Origin: Trichaptum fuscoviolaceum
Taxonomy: Eukaryota; Basidiomycota; Agaricomycetes; Hymenochaetales; Trichaptaceae
DNA length: 64,000 bases
NCBI GenBank assembly: GCA_910574455.1
Contig: CAJSYZ010000003.1
Span: 4,463,250-4,527,249 of the forward strand
Reading direction: 5' to 3'
The position numbers were made by a program, and so were the translations under genes. How positions within the stretch are numbered: the first letter of the stretch is position 1; each line of letters starts with the position of its first letter. The notes beneath the pieces were generated by a model. It saw only the letters and a program-made list of their open reading frames with translations. It made no database searches and had not been told where the DNA came from. Positions 37,157-47,880 of this stretch are shown one piece after another.

Positions 37157-37400
37157 AGCAGAAAGTAGTTTCCCTGATGTAGCCTTACATCAGGGAAACT
37201 ACTTTTTGCTTAAGGCGACTGACGCGTCCTGACGCTGCCTTAAATGGACTGAAGGGTTGCTATGCCTGTCTGAAATCTACTGATATGTTGCTATGCCTGT
37301 CTGAAATCAACTGATGGCCTGAACACACTGAAATAAGCCAATTTTCAGGACACACTCAGTACGTCAGTACATCAGGAGGTCAGTCAAGCATAAGTAAAGA
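37157..37400. repeat. Dispersed repeat, copy 2, with a near-perfect hairpin
   Basis: Positions 37,162-37,181 and 37,186-37,205 form a perfect 20-bp inverted repeat around the 4-nt loop GCCT, extendable to 25 bp with one mismatch. The right arm continues into the blocks shared with the copy at 23,511 (GGCGACTGACGCGTCCTGAC, CTGAAGGGT, CTGAAATAAG, TTTCAGGACA). CTGAAATC-containing units repeat at 37,255-37,320. It is probably a foldback or non-autonomous DNA element. Confidence 0.7.
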
Positions 37401-37539
37401 CTAAGTACAAGCATGTACAATTCAAATGTCATAGTAAGTACAAATCAGTACACCAGTAATTCAGTACGCCAGTATTGTAGGCTGCGCGCTGCTTTCCTCT
37501 CGCCTTCGCTGATAAGGATGTTCATGCTTTTCGTTGTTG

Positions 37540-38311
37540 GCTGAGCGACTCAAGCACATTTGCCTTGTGCGCTTCGAGAATTGTCCGACTTCCGCCCAAG
37601 TGGCATATTCTTCCTGACGCCTGAAACAATTGTCAAACATAAATTCCAGAGTTCTTACTACGGGTTTTCGGAGGACTCGGACATACTATTTTCAATCTGT
37701 TCCGAAAGCAATTTCTCTCTTGTCCGATTGCGCACGTTCTGATCATTTTCCCTCAAGGTCCATGTTCTTGAATTACCCTCCACCTTGAATGGTCCGCCGT
37801 AGCCGCTCGTGTCAATTCTCGTCACCGCAACCTATCGATCTAGCTCTGCTTCTACATCCTTGAGAAGCAGATTGCCTCCGGTGGGAAGTGGGGGTAGATC
37901 TCGGTCTGGCAGTTGTTTGTTCAATAGGGAGTTTTGGTCTGACGCCAGAACGATCGGTATATATCGCAAGTGTTCATACTCCTGGTTTGTTCCTTCTGGA
38001 TCATCCGAAAAGTGTTTGAGTAAGGCTTTATACTGTAGCTCGAATGCACTTTAACAAGATGACTTACGGCCGTCAGCGAATCAACAAGTATCCCCATCGA
38101 TATGTAGGCAACACTCATTATCTGCAACTTCGCTCACGTCGTAAGGCTTCAGAATAAGCTCTGTGATACGCATCACTACACCTGTTCGGTCGTCCAGCGT
38201 ATTGGCAAGCCGGATTTTCTGCTTTGCAAATGCCTGGATCATCGAAAGTACGTTCTCGGTGGACAACTGGCTGATTTAGGAGGTGGTCGTGAACTTCCCT
38301 TGCCCAGCTCG
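37540..38311. other. Left flank of the chromovirus; unrecognised, partly coding-like
   Basis: On the minus strand a short frame at 38,266-38,081 (STENVLSMIQAFAKQKIRLA...GVVMRITELILKPYDV) looks protein-like. Further on, fragments such as LPTGGNRLLLKDVEAELDR occur in other frames with stops. I cannot assign a family. It may be a decayed gene that was already broken before the retrotransposon landed at 38,312. Confidence 0.3.
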
Positions 38312-39129
38312 TGTTACAACCGTCGGGAATTGTAGCGGGAAACAGTTTCGGGAAACTGGAATTCGCGACAAGAACCCGCGTTCGGGAATCTGGATTCGCG
38401 ACTGGGAACGAGCGTGGGAATTCAGGCGGGAAACGCGCGGGATTCTATCCAAGCGCGTCGCGGGATTCTCAAGGCCAGCTAGGACTCTTCACTGCTTTGA
38501 ACGTCAAGTAAGCGGATCCCTAAGGAAGCACTCCACAAGTAAGTATTGCGCAACTAACTACACAGGAGAAAAGAGAGGGATCGCACCTAAGGAAGCACTC
38601 CACAAGAGGTCAAAAGTGGGGTGCTCCTTACGATGCCTACAGCTATTTATCTACTTCGTAAAGACTGTATAGTTAATCTACGCTAAGTGTCCTTGCGCAA
38701 TGCGCACCTATCTACTACAAACGATACATGCTACGACCGCACTGCTAGGCATGTCTATCCCGTCTCTCCAGATGGCTACGGCCTGTCCGTGGACGTCAGC
38801 GTCCGGTCCGGGGCCGCGACTAGCCAGACTAGGTATGCCAGACTGTTGCAGGTCGTCACCTTGAGGTACTAACGGATTAATGAGCGTATGTTGATAAGTG
38901 AATGTACGTGTGCCGTGGCGGGTCGTCGTAAATGAGTGTGTGTATGCGTGCATGGTTGCCGGGACGGTGGTGCGGGATACGTCACGTGAGCATGGGATCG
39001 TGCGATTCGGGAATGAGGTTTCGCGCGGGGAATCCAATGGCGGGATTCTCCCCGCGGGTTTGTCTGCTCATGTCGGGATCCTTGGCGGGAAAGTGCGGGA
39101 AATGAGAAAAGGAGCCCGGGATCTCGACA
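38312..39129 (-). repeat. 3' LTR of the chromovirus (818 bp)
   Basis: On the sense strand it starts TGTCGAGATCCCGGG and ends GGTTGTAACA. Against the other LTR I see three substitutions (38,318, the TAAGG/TCAGG site near 38,523, and CATGT/CGTGT near 38,750). It contains an ATAAATA TATA-like box and the leader module described separately. Confidence 0.95.
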
Positions 39130-42100
39130 TTACCCCCCTCCAAAGGCGCAACTCCGGGGCGCCAAGCTTGAATCTTGCTCAGGTCACAGAGCTCGATAGC
39201 GTTGACTTCTCGAGGGGCGTCCGGGTGTTTTCGATAGAAACTGCGAATTTTAGCCTTTGCATTACCCATATCCTTTGCGGGAATCCATGTATCTTCCGCG
39301 CTCGAATATCCCTTCCATCGTACCAAATATTCAAATCTCCGTCTAAACCGTCTAGCATCCAGAACCTCTTCCACCTCGTACTCCAGATCTCCTTCTACTT
39401 CGACTGGGGGCGGCGGGGGTTGCGTTCGACCGGGAATGTCGTCTTCGTGGTATGGCGAGAGTAGCGATACGTGAAATACGGGATGAATCTTCAGCGACGC
39501 GGGGAGTTCGAGTTCGTAGGTGAGGTCACTTAGCTTTGCCTTCACTTTATACGGCCCTAGTTGTTTCGGTAATAATTTGCGCGCTCCTGGTCGCCGAACG
39601 TTCGTCGCCTCAAGCCATACTTTATCCCCGACTGCGTACTGCGGGGCCTCGTTCCTGGCCTGATCGTAGTGCTGCTTCATGCGCTCTGCCGCAACCTCCA
39701 AAGCCGCTCTTGCCTCTTCCTGTGCCTGCTGAAGCTCCTGTAGTCGTGCGTCCGCGGCGGGGACCGTGGACAGGCCGTCGCTCGGGGCAATCGTGAATTC
39801 GGGATTGTAGCCGTAGACAAGCGCGAACGGGGATTGTCGTGTTGCCGCGTGCGCTTTCGTGTTGTGCGCGAATTCTGCCATTGGGAGTAATCCGGCCCAG
39901 TTTTCTTGTCGTGTATCTATGAAAGCCCGTAAATATTGTTCCAGCTCTTGGTTTACCCTTTCGGTTTGCCCATCCGTCTGCGGGTGATACGCAGTCGACG
40001 TGGTACCCTTGATACCGAGTCGGGAAAAAAGGGCTTTCATGAACTGCGCGACAAACTGTGGTCCTCGGTCGGATATGATCTGGCGGGGGGTTCCGTGCAG
40101 CTTCCAGACGTGCGCAGGAATAGTTCCGCAGTTTCCGGTGCATCAATGTCAGACGTGGTCGGGATAAAATGCGCTTGCTTGGTGAGACGGTCGACCACCA
40201 CGAAAATTGCGTCGTAATCCTCAGATCGGGGGAGCTGGGTGATGAAATCGCACGAAATCGCCTGCCAGGGGCCCTGCGGGATTTCGTTCGGTTGCAGGAG
40301 TCCTACCGGGCGTTGGGATCGGTTCTTCGTGCGTGCGCAGGTATCGCATCCCGAAACGTATCGTTCTACGAAGTTAGACATCCCGGGCCACCAGTAGTTG
40401 CGGCTTACCATCTCAAACGTTTTCCAACGTCCAGGATGTCCGGCAGGGAGACTGTCATGGTAAGTCTTCACCACATCCCGGCGAATGGTCTCGTCTTTCG
40501 GGACGTAAACCTTACCCTGGTACAGGATGAGGCCTTCCTCGGTGCTCCAGTCCTCAAGTTCCTTGGTCAGGACTCGAGGCGCCTTGGACTTGACCAACTC
40601 GATTGCGTCCACCAGTTCGTCTTCATACTGATCTGACTTACGAATGCGTCGTAGGAGGGCCTGATCCCCGTGTACCTGTGTCATTCCCCGACGAATTGCT
40701 TTTAGTCGAAACATTTCGGGGGTCAAGAGGGTCCGTCCCGTGTTGTCTTCGCCTTCGGGTTGGAGATCGACGCGTCGTGACATGGCGTCGGGTTTGCCCC
40801 CGAGTCGCCCTGGGCGATGGCGAATCGTAAAGTCGAAGCGAGTGAGGAACAGACTCCACCGGGCTTGGCGTCGCGTCAGCGTTCGGGATTCAGAGAAATA
40901 TAGCAGATTCTTGTGGTCAGACACGATATCGAGTTTATGACTCGCACCTTCGAGATAATGTCGCCACTCGTCAAGAGCTCTAATAATCGCGAGTAGCTCC
41001 TTGTCATAAATCTCGTAGTTGCGTTCCGCATCGTTGAGGGATTTCGAGAAAAAGGCGACCGGATGTATCAGCCCGTCGTCGCCTTCCTGGGACAAGACCG
41101 CGCCGGTCGCGAAATCAGAGGCGTCGCATTCCACGATGAATTGTCGCGACATGTCTGGCATCATCAGGACGGGGGCGGTCGTGAACATGCGCTTGAGATA
41201 GTCGAAAGCGAACTGCTGGTTTTCTGTCCAGGCCCAGCGAACGTCCTTCTTCAGCAGCGTTGTGAGCGGTTTGACGATGTGCGAGAAATCCCGAATGAAG
41301 TGTCAATAGAAATTCGCGAACCCGAGGAAGGCTTGAATGTCTTTCACCTTTTTCGGGGTAGGCCAGTCGAGGACCGCCTGTACCTTGGCGGGATCCATCG
41401 CCACCTTTCCCTGCGAAATAATCATCCCGAGATACTCGACGGAAGTCTGTTTGAATTTGCACTTTTCGGGTTTGCAGAACAAGTCGTTTTCGCGTAGCCG
41501 TTTAAGGACTTCCCGTACGTGTTCATTGTGCTGCGATTCATCTTCGGAAAAGATTAGCAAGTCGTCAAGATAGATGATCACGTATACTCCAATGAGGTCT
41601 TTGAAGATATCGTTCATCATGTGCTGGAAGGTCGCTGGGGCATTCGTGAGCCCGAATGTCATCACCGTTGGTTCGAAATGTCCTGCCTGAGTCCGAAATG
41701 CAGCCTTCCACTCGTCGCCTTGCTTCAGTCGCACATTGTGGTAGCCCCATCGTAAATCTAGAGTCGTGAAAACCTTCGCCTTTTGTAGCGCGTCTACGAG
41801 TTCCATCGTGAGGGGAAGCGGGTATCGATTCTTGACCGTGATGTCGTTCAGTCGTCGGTAATCGACTCCATGCGCAAGGTTCCATCCTTTTTCTTGATAA
41901 AGAAGACGGGAGCCGCTGCAGGGGATTTCGAAGGTCGTATGTACCCCTTGCGCAGGTTTTCGTCAACGAATTCGCGAAGGGCATCGCGTTCGGCTGGGGC
42001 CAAGGGATAGATTTTGCTGTACGGGGGAACCTTCCCGGGTTCTAAATCTATGGCGTGGTCATACGGCTTGCGCAGTGGAAGCCTTTCGGATTCAACTTTC

Positions 42101-43167
42101 GAGAAAACGTCGGCAAACTCACGGAATTCGGGGGGAACTAGTTCTTCGAAGGTTTTCTCGCCTTCCTTCACCGCAGACTTCTCAGCGATGGCCTGGGAGT
42201 GGGTGTACGAGGCGGCAATTTTGTACGCGAAATGGTCGTCCGTCGTGACGAAGTAGGATTCGGCGTTGTGGTACTGGTCCCAATATTTTTCTGAGTACCG
42301 AAATCCCGGTGGGACAGCTTCCCATTCGGCCTGGGTCCTGTCGGGCCCCCAGGGGGTCTCGACTTCTTCTGCTATGGCGAGGCGGGGAAGCGGGACCAGG
42401 CGTTGCTGGTTGTCACACTGGGGCGGGCAGCGGTTGAGATCGACCACATCGTTGGTCCAGTCAATGGTTGGGTTATGGTGCCGCAACCAGTCGATCCCCA
42501 TGATAATATCGTCGTCGCCAATATCCGCGACGGCCATGGTCAACTGTTCTAAGTGTCCCTTCATCTCGACGTTGAGGACTACTTCCTTGGTGATGCGTCC
42601 AATCGCGTTCGGGGAATTGTCTGCGTTTCGCAAAAGTATCGGGATTACCAAGTCTCGGGTCTGGAGTCCGTGTCGCGAAACGTAGCGGGAATTTATGAAA
42701 GTTCCCGACGCACCGCTGTCTAACATTACTGTGGCTAAGGCATCCGTCTTTCCGTCGCTAACCTGTACCGGGAACTTCAAATGTCGTCGAAGACGACGGT
42801 CTATTGTAGAGATGGTTAAATACAAGGGACCATTATTAAGAGAGTTCTTCGGCCACAAGGGCGGTTGGGTCGTATAGGGCGCGACTGAGCAATACGACCC
42901 TACTGAAAATCCGCTGGGGGTGGGGCTTCGGGATTGTGAACGTTCTTGGCGGCGGGCGTCATGGCGGCGAATGCGTTCTGTAGCACGGACTGCTGCACAT
43001 TCTGGACGTACTGTTCCGCCATACGTTTGAGCGTTTCTTCGAACGACTGGAGCGCGGGGGGCGATGGGCTCGACGGGGACGTGGATTTCGTCGCCTTTAG
43101 GTTTCGGGATGGCGGTCGCGTTGGGCAATCGCTCACCAAATGGTCTTTCTCTCCGCAGTAGTAGCAT
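38982..43167 (-). pseudogene. Chromovirus Pol (PR-RT-RH-IN-chromodomain), disrupted
   Basis: Polyprotein for retrotransposition. The protease motif LDSGASG is near 42,710 and the reverse transcriptase YLDD at 41,561-41,572. RNase H starts around VECDASDFATGAVLS (about 41,135), and the integrase has an H-H-C-C region (CDTCARTK) and YHPQTDGQTERVN. A chromodomain (EYEVEEVLDARRF...YLVRWKGY...TWIPA) lies at about 39,230-39,386, and the frame ends inside the 3' LTR at 38,982. Three lesions are visible: a frameshift near 41,870 between LRM and VDYRRLND in RT; a TGA at 41,304-41,306 replacing Arg in FANFY-RHFIRDF (CGA to TGA); and a frameshift near 40,112 between ELFLR and VWKLHG in integrase. It cannot make a full Pol unless these are sequence errors. 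Confidence 0.93.
39130..39146 (-). other. Polypurine tract of the chromovirus
   Basis: On the sense strand GGAGGGGGGTAA abuts the 3' LTR that begins TGTCGAG. This purine run is the expected primer for plus-strand DNA synthesis and confirms minus-strand orientation. Confidence 0.8.
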
Positions 43168-44108
43168 AGTCCCTTACTCCTGCGCTCCCGGCGCACCCTG
43201 TCAATCTCCATTGCGTTGGGATCCTTCGTCGAGCTTGCGCCCGCAGTCGGGATCGTACGCGGAGCTGAACTAGTGGTGCCGGGATTGCTTCGGGGCGTAG
43301 CCGCTGGCTTTGATACTGGTCCATAGGCGTGTGCGAGCCTTAGCTTCTCGTCCGTCTCGGAAACCCAGTTGACGTAGGCATCGAATTTCATATCCTTCGC
43401 CTCTGTGCTGGCGATGTGCTGGCGAACCTGGTCTTTGAGTCCCTTCCGGAACATGTCGAGGTAGATGACATCCGTCGTTGCGTCCTTGGGCCACCCGGTG
43501 AGGGCTTGGAGGGCACGGAATTGCGACGCAAACTCGGCGACCGTTCCTGTCTGGCGTAGGCGCATCAGCTTGTCGGCTGCGGCTTTGTCTGCATCGATTT
43601 CCCCGTAAGAGGCGCGAAGGGCGGCGAACAGGGCCTCCAGGCTGGCGGCTTCTGGCGGTGTCGGGATGTCCTGGAGTCGATCTAGAATGGGTCGTGCCCA
43701 GTCTTGCGCCGGCCCCCGCAGTAGCATCAGAGCAAATGCGACCTTGCGGGTTTCGTCTAGTCCCGGATGTTGTCCGAACAGGTAGAGCTTAATCTGGTGA
43801 ATCCAGTTCTCCAGCTTGGCTCGTTCGCCTTCGAAGGTGTCGGGAAGCTTCATCTTGAGCCCGGCTCCGCCCCCAGACGGGGAGGCGGGCTGACTCGCGA
43901 TTTGGGCTTCTAACGCCCGGTTGGCGTGCTTGAGCTGGGCGACTGTGTTCTGGACCTGATTGTGTTCGTTGACTAGCTTGGAGTAGCGCTTTTCGAGGGT
44001 GTCGAGGCGATCAAGGATGGGCTGGAGTTTGTCTTCCTCCATCGAGGAGCTAGGGGACGGGAAAGCGAAGGTGTCTGCGAGTCCTCCCCATTCCTGGTGG
44101 GACGACAT
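42900..44108 (-). CDS. Chromovirus Gag (402 aa) with zinc knuckle
   Basis: Structural protein that forms the virus-like particle and packages RNA. It has a helical N-terminal coiled coil (DRLDTLEKRYSKLVNEHNQV), then the retrotransposon Gag domain (MKLPDTFEGERAKLENWIHQ... RLRQTGTVAEFASQFRALQ), and a CCHC knuckle CYYCGEKDHLVSDC (C-x2-C-x4-H-x4-C). The frame is intact. Pol overlaps its 3' end in another frame, consistent with frameshift expression. Confidence 0.92.
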   Translation of the reverse strand: MSSHQEWGGLADTFAFPSPSSSMEEDKLQPILDRLDTLEKRYSKLVNEHNQVQNTVAQLKHANRALEAQIASQPASPSGGGAGLKMKLPDTFEGERAKLENWIHQIKLYLFGQHPGLDETRKVAFALMLLRGPAQDWARPILDRLQDIPTPPEAASLEALFAALRASYGEIDADKAAADKLMRLRQTGTVAEFASQFRALQALTGWPKDATTDVIYLDMFRKGLKDQVRQHIASTEAKDMKFDAYVNWVSETDEKLRLAHAYGPVSKPAATPRSNPGTTSSAPRTIPTAGASSTKDPNAMEIDRVRRERRSKGLCYYCGEKDHLVSDCPTRPPSRNLKATKSTSPSSPSPPALQSFEETLKRMAEQYVQNVQQSVLQNAFAAMTPAAKNVHNPEAPPPADFQ

Positions 44109-44197
44109 CGCGGGTCGGCGGTACGGGTGCGGGGGTAGAAGTAAAGAGCGTGAGGGTGTCGAGTCCGAGCGGCGGTGAGCCAGGACTTTTGACCTAA

Positions 44198-45015
44198 TGT
44201 TACGACCGTCGGGAATTGTAGCGGGAAACAGTTTCGGGAAACTGGAATTCGCGACAAGAACCCGCGTTCGGGAATCTGGATTCGCGACTGGGAACGAGCG
44301 TGGGAATTCAGGCGGGAAACGCGCGGGATTCTATCCAAGCGCGTCGCGGGATTCTCAAGGCCAGCTAGGACTCTTCACTGCTTTGAACGTCAAGTAAGCG
44401 GATCCCTCAGGAAGCACTCCACAAGTAAGTATTGCGCAACTAACTACACAGGAGAAAAGAGAGGGATCGCACCTAAGGAAGCACTCCACAAGAGGTCAAA
44501 AGTGGGGTGCTCCTTACGATGCCTACAGCTATTTATCTACTTCGTAAAGACTGTATAGTTAATCTACGCTAAGTGTCCTTGCGCAATGCGCACCTATCTA
44601 CTACAAACGATACATGCTACGACCGCACTGCTAGGCGTGTCTATCCCGTCTCTCCAGATGGCTACGGCCTGTCCGTGGACGTCAGCGTCCGGTCCGGGGC
44701 CGCGACTAGCCAGACTAGGTATGCCAGACTGTTGCAGGTCGTCACCTTGAGGTACTAACGGATTAATGAGCGTATGTTGATAAGTGAATGTACGTGTGCC
44801 GTGGCGGGTCGTCGTAAATGAGTGTGTGTATGCGTGCATGGTTGCCGGGACGGTGGTGCGGGATACGTCACGTGAGCATGGGATCGTGCGATTCGGGAAT
44901 GAGGTTTCGCGCGGGGAATCCAATGGCGGGATTCTCCCCGCGGGTTTGTCTGCTCATGTCGGGATCCTTGGCGGGAAAGTGCGGGAAATGAGAAAAGGAG
45001 CCCGGGATCTCGACA
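44198..45015 (-). repeat. 5' LTR of the chromovirus (818 bp)
   Basis: Same length as the 3' LTR and about 99.6% identical by eye (three differences). It ends in sense direction with GGTCGTAACA and is followed on the other side by the GCTCG target duplication. Confidence 0.95.
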
Positions 45016-45129
45016 GCTCGCTCTCAACTCACATCGTCTTATTCATCAGCGACACAACTCACTTCGATACTGATTGACCAAGGACAGCACCACCGTAGTC
45101 CTAGATTTAAGAAAGTAAGACCACTACAG

Positions 45130-46420
45130 GCCGGAACAAATGACTATTCGAGAAGAGCTCACTCGAGTGGTTGATCCATCCCCTCGCACGAACGTACCAC
45201 AGATCAAGTTCACTGTACCTTTCGTAATACCGATACCGTATCCGTGAGACAGAACTCTACCTTCACCATCGAGTCCTTGATGCCAACCAGACGGCACGAC
45301 AGCGCAGCATGTCCGTTCCACACGACCTTGCTCGAGGTGAACTTGATAGCGTTGCCGACAATGTTCGTAATGACCTGGCGCAGATGCAGCGAGTCACCGA
45401 TGAGCTGATCAGGAATGTCTGGGTAAACATCATATGTGAGGTCGAGGTTGTTTTGCGATGGTCGTACAACAAGAGTCTTGAGGTTACCGAAAACCGTGTG
45501 TCTCAGTGAATACCAAACTTGCTCTATCGTCATCCTGCCTGCTTCGAACGTAGTAATTAATCGAAATATTAGCAACTGAATTCGGAAGCATCGGCGGCGG
45601 ATTAGCTTACTCTTCGAGATATCCAAAATATCGACATTAATCAATAGCAGACTCCGAGCCAAACTATGCACCAGCAGAAGACTCTCGCGCTGACTCTTAT
45701 TCAAATTGCTATCCAGCGTAAACTCTTTCATGCCAATGATACCGTTCATAGGGGTCGAATCTCATGAGACGTGTTCGCCAAGAACTCCAACTTGGAGCGA
45801 CTGGCAAGTTCGGCAGCTTCACAAGCGGCGGCGTTCTTCTAAATCGACTCGCGCAAGTAGTGCACAATTTAATTGATTTGATGAGTCTCAAAGGATTCCA
45901 TCTCGCCTGAGCCTTTGACGGTGATGAAACACGTGAAGTCGCCGTTTATACTAGTAGCTGCAGTACTGATCTGCACGAAACCACGCACTTCGGTCGTCAA
46001 GTTTCCGGCCATGGTGTCAACAGCCATTCTATTCGGAGTGCGTTCAGTAAAAACCACACTACACAATTCAGCGGAATGCTAGTGAAATAAACATACATGA
46101 TTTTTTGCTGTGACATGAACATTCTCGATTTCAGCTTGAACACCGAGTTTTTTCGTTCTGACTTCCCGCGCGACTTTGGTCACCCCCGCAGTGAAGAGAG
46201 CCAACTGGTCAACCATGCCATTGATGGCCAAGTCCAGAATATCACCCTGAACAGACACGCCCACGATCTCCTGCGTCAAGTCGCCACGAGCGACGGTCGT
46301 AGTCGCGACAACAATGGTACGCACTTGAAAGTTCACCTGCGTCAAAGAAAAGTGAGACAATTCTCTCCAAGACAAAAGCGCAGCATAGGTTGACCGCCCA
46401 TTTGCTGTACTAGTAGTCAC
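45130..46420 (-). pseudogene. Group III (NIK1/OS-1-like) hybrid histidine kinase remnant
   Basis: Decayed osmosensing and fungicide-response histidine kinase. On the minus strand, HAMP-repeat words occur ([50 protein letters not shown]). The H-box ANTSHEIR with its phospho-acceptor His lies near 45,760-45,780, followed after a 1-nt shift by NGIIGMKEFTLDSNLNKSQR. Then come EAGRMTIEQVWYSLRHTVFG and the N-box of the ATPase domain (LRQVITNIVGNAIKFTSSK). A further shift near 45,230 separates KVEFCLTDT from GIGITKGTVNLI; similarity fades by about 45,150. The receiver domain is missing. Non-family sequence (for example KSKLIRRRCFR) sits between blocks and may be unspliced introns or insertions. It adjoins the chromovirus but was not obviously split by it. 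Confidence 0.8.
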
Positions 46421-47540
46421 AGTCTCGAGCTCCATCGCCCGCGAAGTTGTCCAGATCAATAATTGTCTAACACATTTAGCTTCGGTTAGATCTGTGTTGA
46501 TATGATAGTTTGAAGAGCAAAGTATCCGAAATAGACGCATGTGGTTTCGCTGATGAATAAACCAGTATAAGCCTAGTAATATAATAGCAAGAAGAGAAGT
46601 CCGTACTTATAGTTCCAGAGGCTTCAAAGGTTGCGCTTATTCTCTTCCCTCGCATGCCCTCATAGATGTTCGCCACCGTAGTCCGATGCTTGTGAACTAG
46701 ATGTAGCGCCTAGGTTCACGCTACCTTCCGGCGACTTGCTAGAGATTGGCCGGGAGATGCTGGCAGCTGTTTCATGGAAAGATGTTCGCCTCGCGTCATC
46801 GCGTTTTTCACTATCGGAGGTGTATCACATTCAACTAGAGGTATGAAGGTGTCTCGCAAGACGGTATGAGGTGGTGTTCCGAGGCCGGGGCCGGGGCCGT
46901 CAGCCTGCAATTGACGGACGCGAGATTTACTACGTTGCAATGGCGGTTTCGGCGCAGGAAACTGATATGTGAAGCGAGGGGCATCCAAGGACACATGCGC
47001 AAGGCTGGCGCGGGATCGGTCGTGTAGTTCATCTGCCCCCTCATCAATAGCGTCCTCTGCCACCTCTTCAATTGTCAGCGGACGGCCCTTGCCCTTCCTT
47101 TCCTATAAGGCGGTGTCGACTCTAGTTGAAGACGAAGGATTGTTACTAATTTTTGATGAAGATCACAACAGTTGGTGATGCAACATGTATCGGCCTATCC
47201 TCAGCGGGTGTCGTTCGAAAGGTAGAAGATGCTCGCTTCAGCATGCACGTCGGAGCTCCTCTCACTATAACAAGGCCGCCCACCTTCTCCTCTCCAGGTA
47301 CTAAAGACAAATGTGAGTGATAAGATCAAGCAAGAAGCACGTTCTCAGACGTACACTATCGTTTTTTGGTTCATTCGGAAATGTTGAAGTCTAGGCGAGT
47401 TCAATACAAGCTTGAGGGTAGGATAAAACATAACTTGTTCAGGCCAATAAGTGGTCTTATGGAATGGGTGGGGGATGGCGGAGAAGTGCTCATAACAAGA
47501 CTGGAGAACGTACACTGTGTCGTTGAGGGGACGCAGTGGT
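46421..47540. other. Unassigned stretch right of the kinase remnant
   Basis: A minus-strand frame at 47,063-46,716 (FTYQFPAPKPPLQRSKSRVR) has protein-like composition and could be an upstream exon of the kinase remnant or another broken gene. I recognise no domain. The rest shows no gene or repeat. Confidence 0.3.
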
Positions 47541-47625
47541 AAAAAGTTCAAGTTCAAGTTCAAGTGCAAGTGCAGTCCGAGTCACGGTGGCAACTTGAAC
47601 TTGAACTCTTCAAGTTCCAATTTTA
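47535..47625. repeat. Palindromic-word DNA, small block
   Basis: GTTCAAGTTCAAGTTCAAGT, GTGCAAGTGCAGTCCGAGTC and CAACTTGAACTTGAACTC, the CAAGTT/AACTTG word in both orientations, lie just downstream of the exonuclease gene, mirroring the association at the truncated copy. Confidence 0.6.
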
Positions 47626-47880
47626 GATTTAAAGCTCCACTGGAAGCATCATCATGGCAAGCAATCCGAACAGCAGACAGACACCATTGGTGACATCTTC
47701 CAAACCACTTTGATACCTCAGACTACGGTGATCATTCGGGAAAAAAAGGCAATTCAATAATAAATTTTAATCATGAATCTCCTGGCAACTTTGAAAGACA
47801 AGAGCATGCGCACAACAATTTACTCGATAACTCAAGCACATTTGGTCAAACCTGCTACTGGTGGGCCTCAGCCTACTAGA

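Larger units (their letters stand above)
38312..45015 (-). mobile_element. Ty3/gypsy chromovirus, full length but defective
   Basis: 6704-bp LTR retrotransposon transcribed on the minus strand. It is bounded by two 818-bp LTRs and a perfect 5-bp target duplication GCTCG (38,307-38,311 and 45,016-45,020). Order in sense direction: 5' LTR, gag with zinc knuckle, protease, reverse transcriptase, RNase H, integrase with C-terminal chromodomain, polypurine tract, 3' LTR. Gag is open. Pol carries two frameshifts and one stop. I did not find a convincing tRNA primer-binding site immediately after the 5' LTR. Confidence 0.95.

Noticed and set aside
44160..44197. tRNA primer-binding site after the 5' LTR
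   Set aside because: TGGCTCACCGCCGC lies about 18 nt downstream of the LTR, too far and without a matching tRNA I can name; left unassigned.
45016..45020. Chromovirus insertion splitting the histidine kinase gene
   Set aside because: The left flank (37.5-38.3 kb) shows no kinase or receiver sequence, so the kinase remnant was probably truncated independently.
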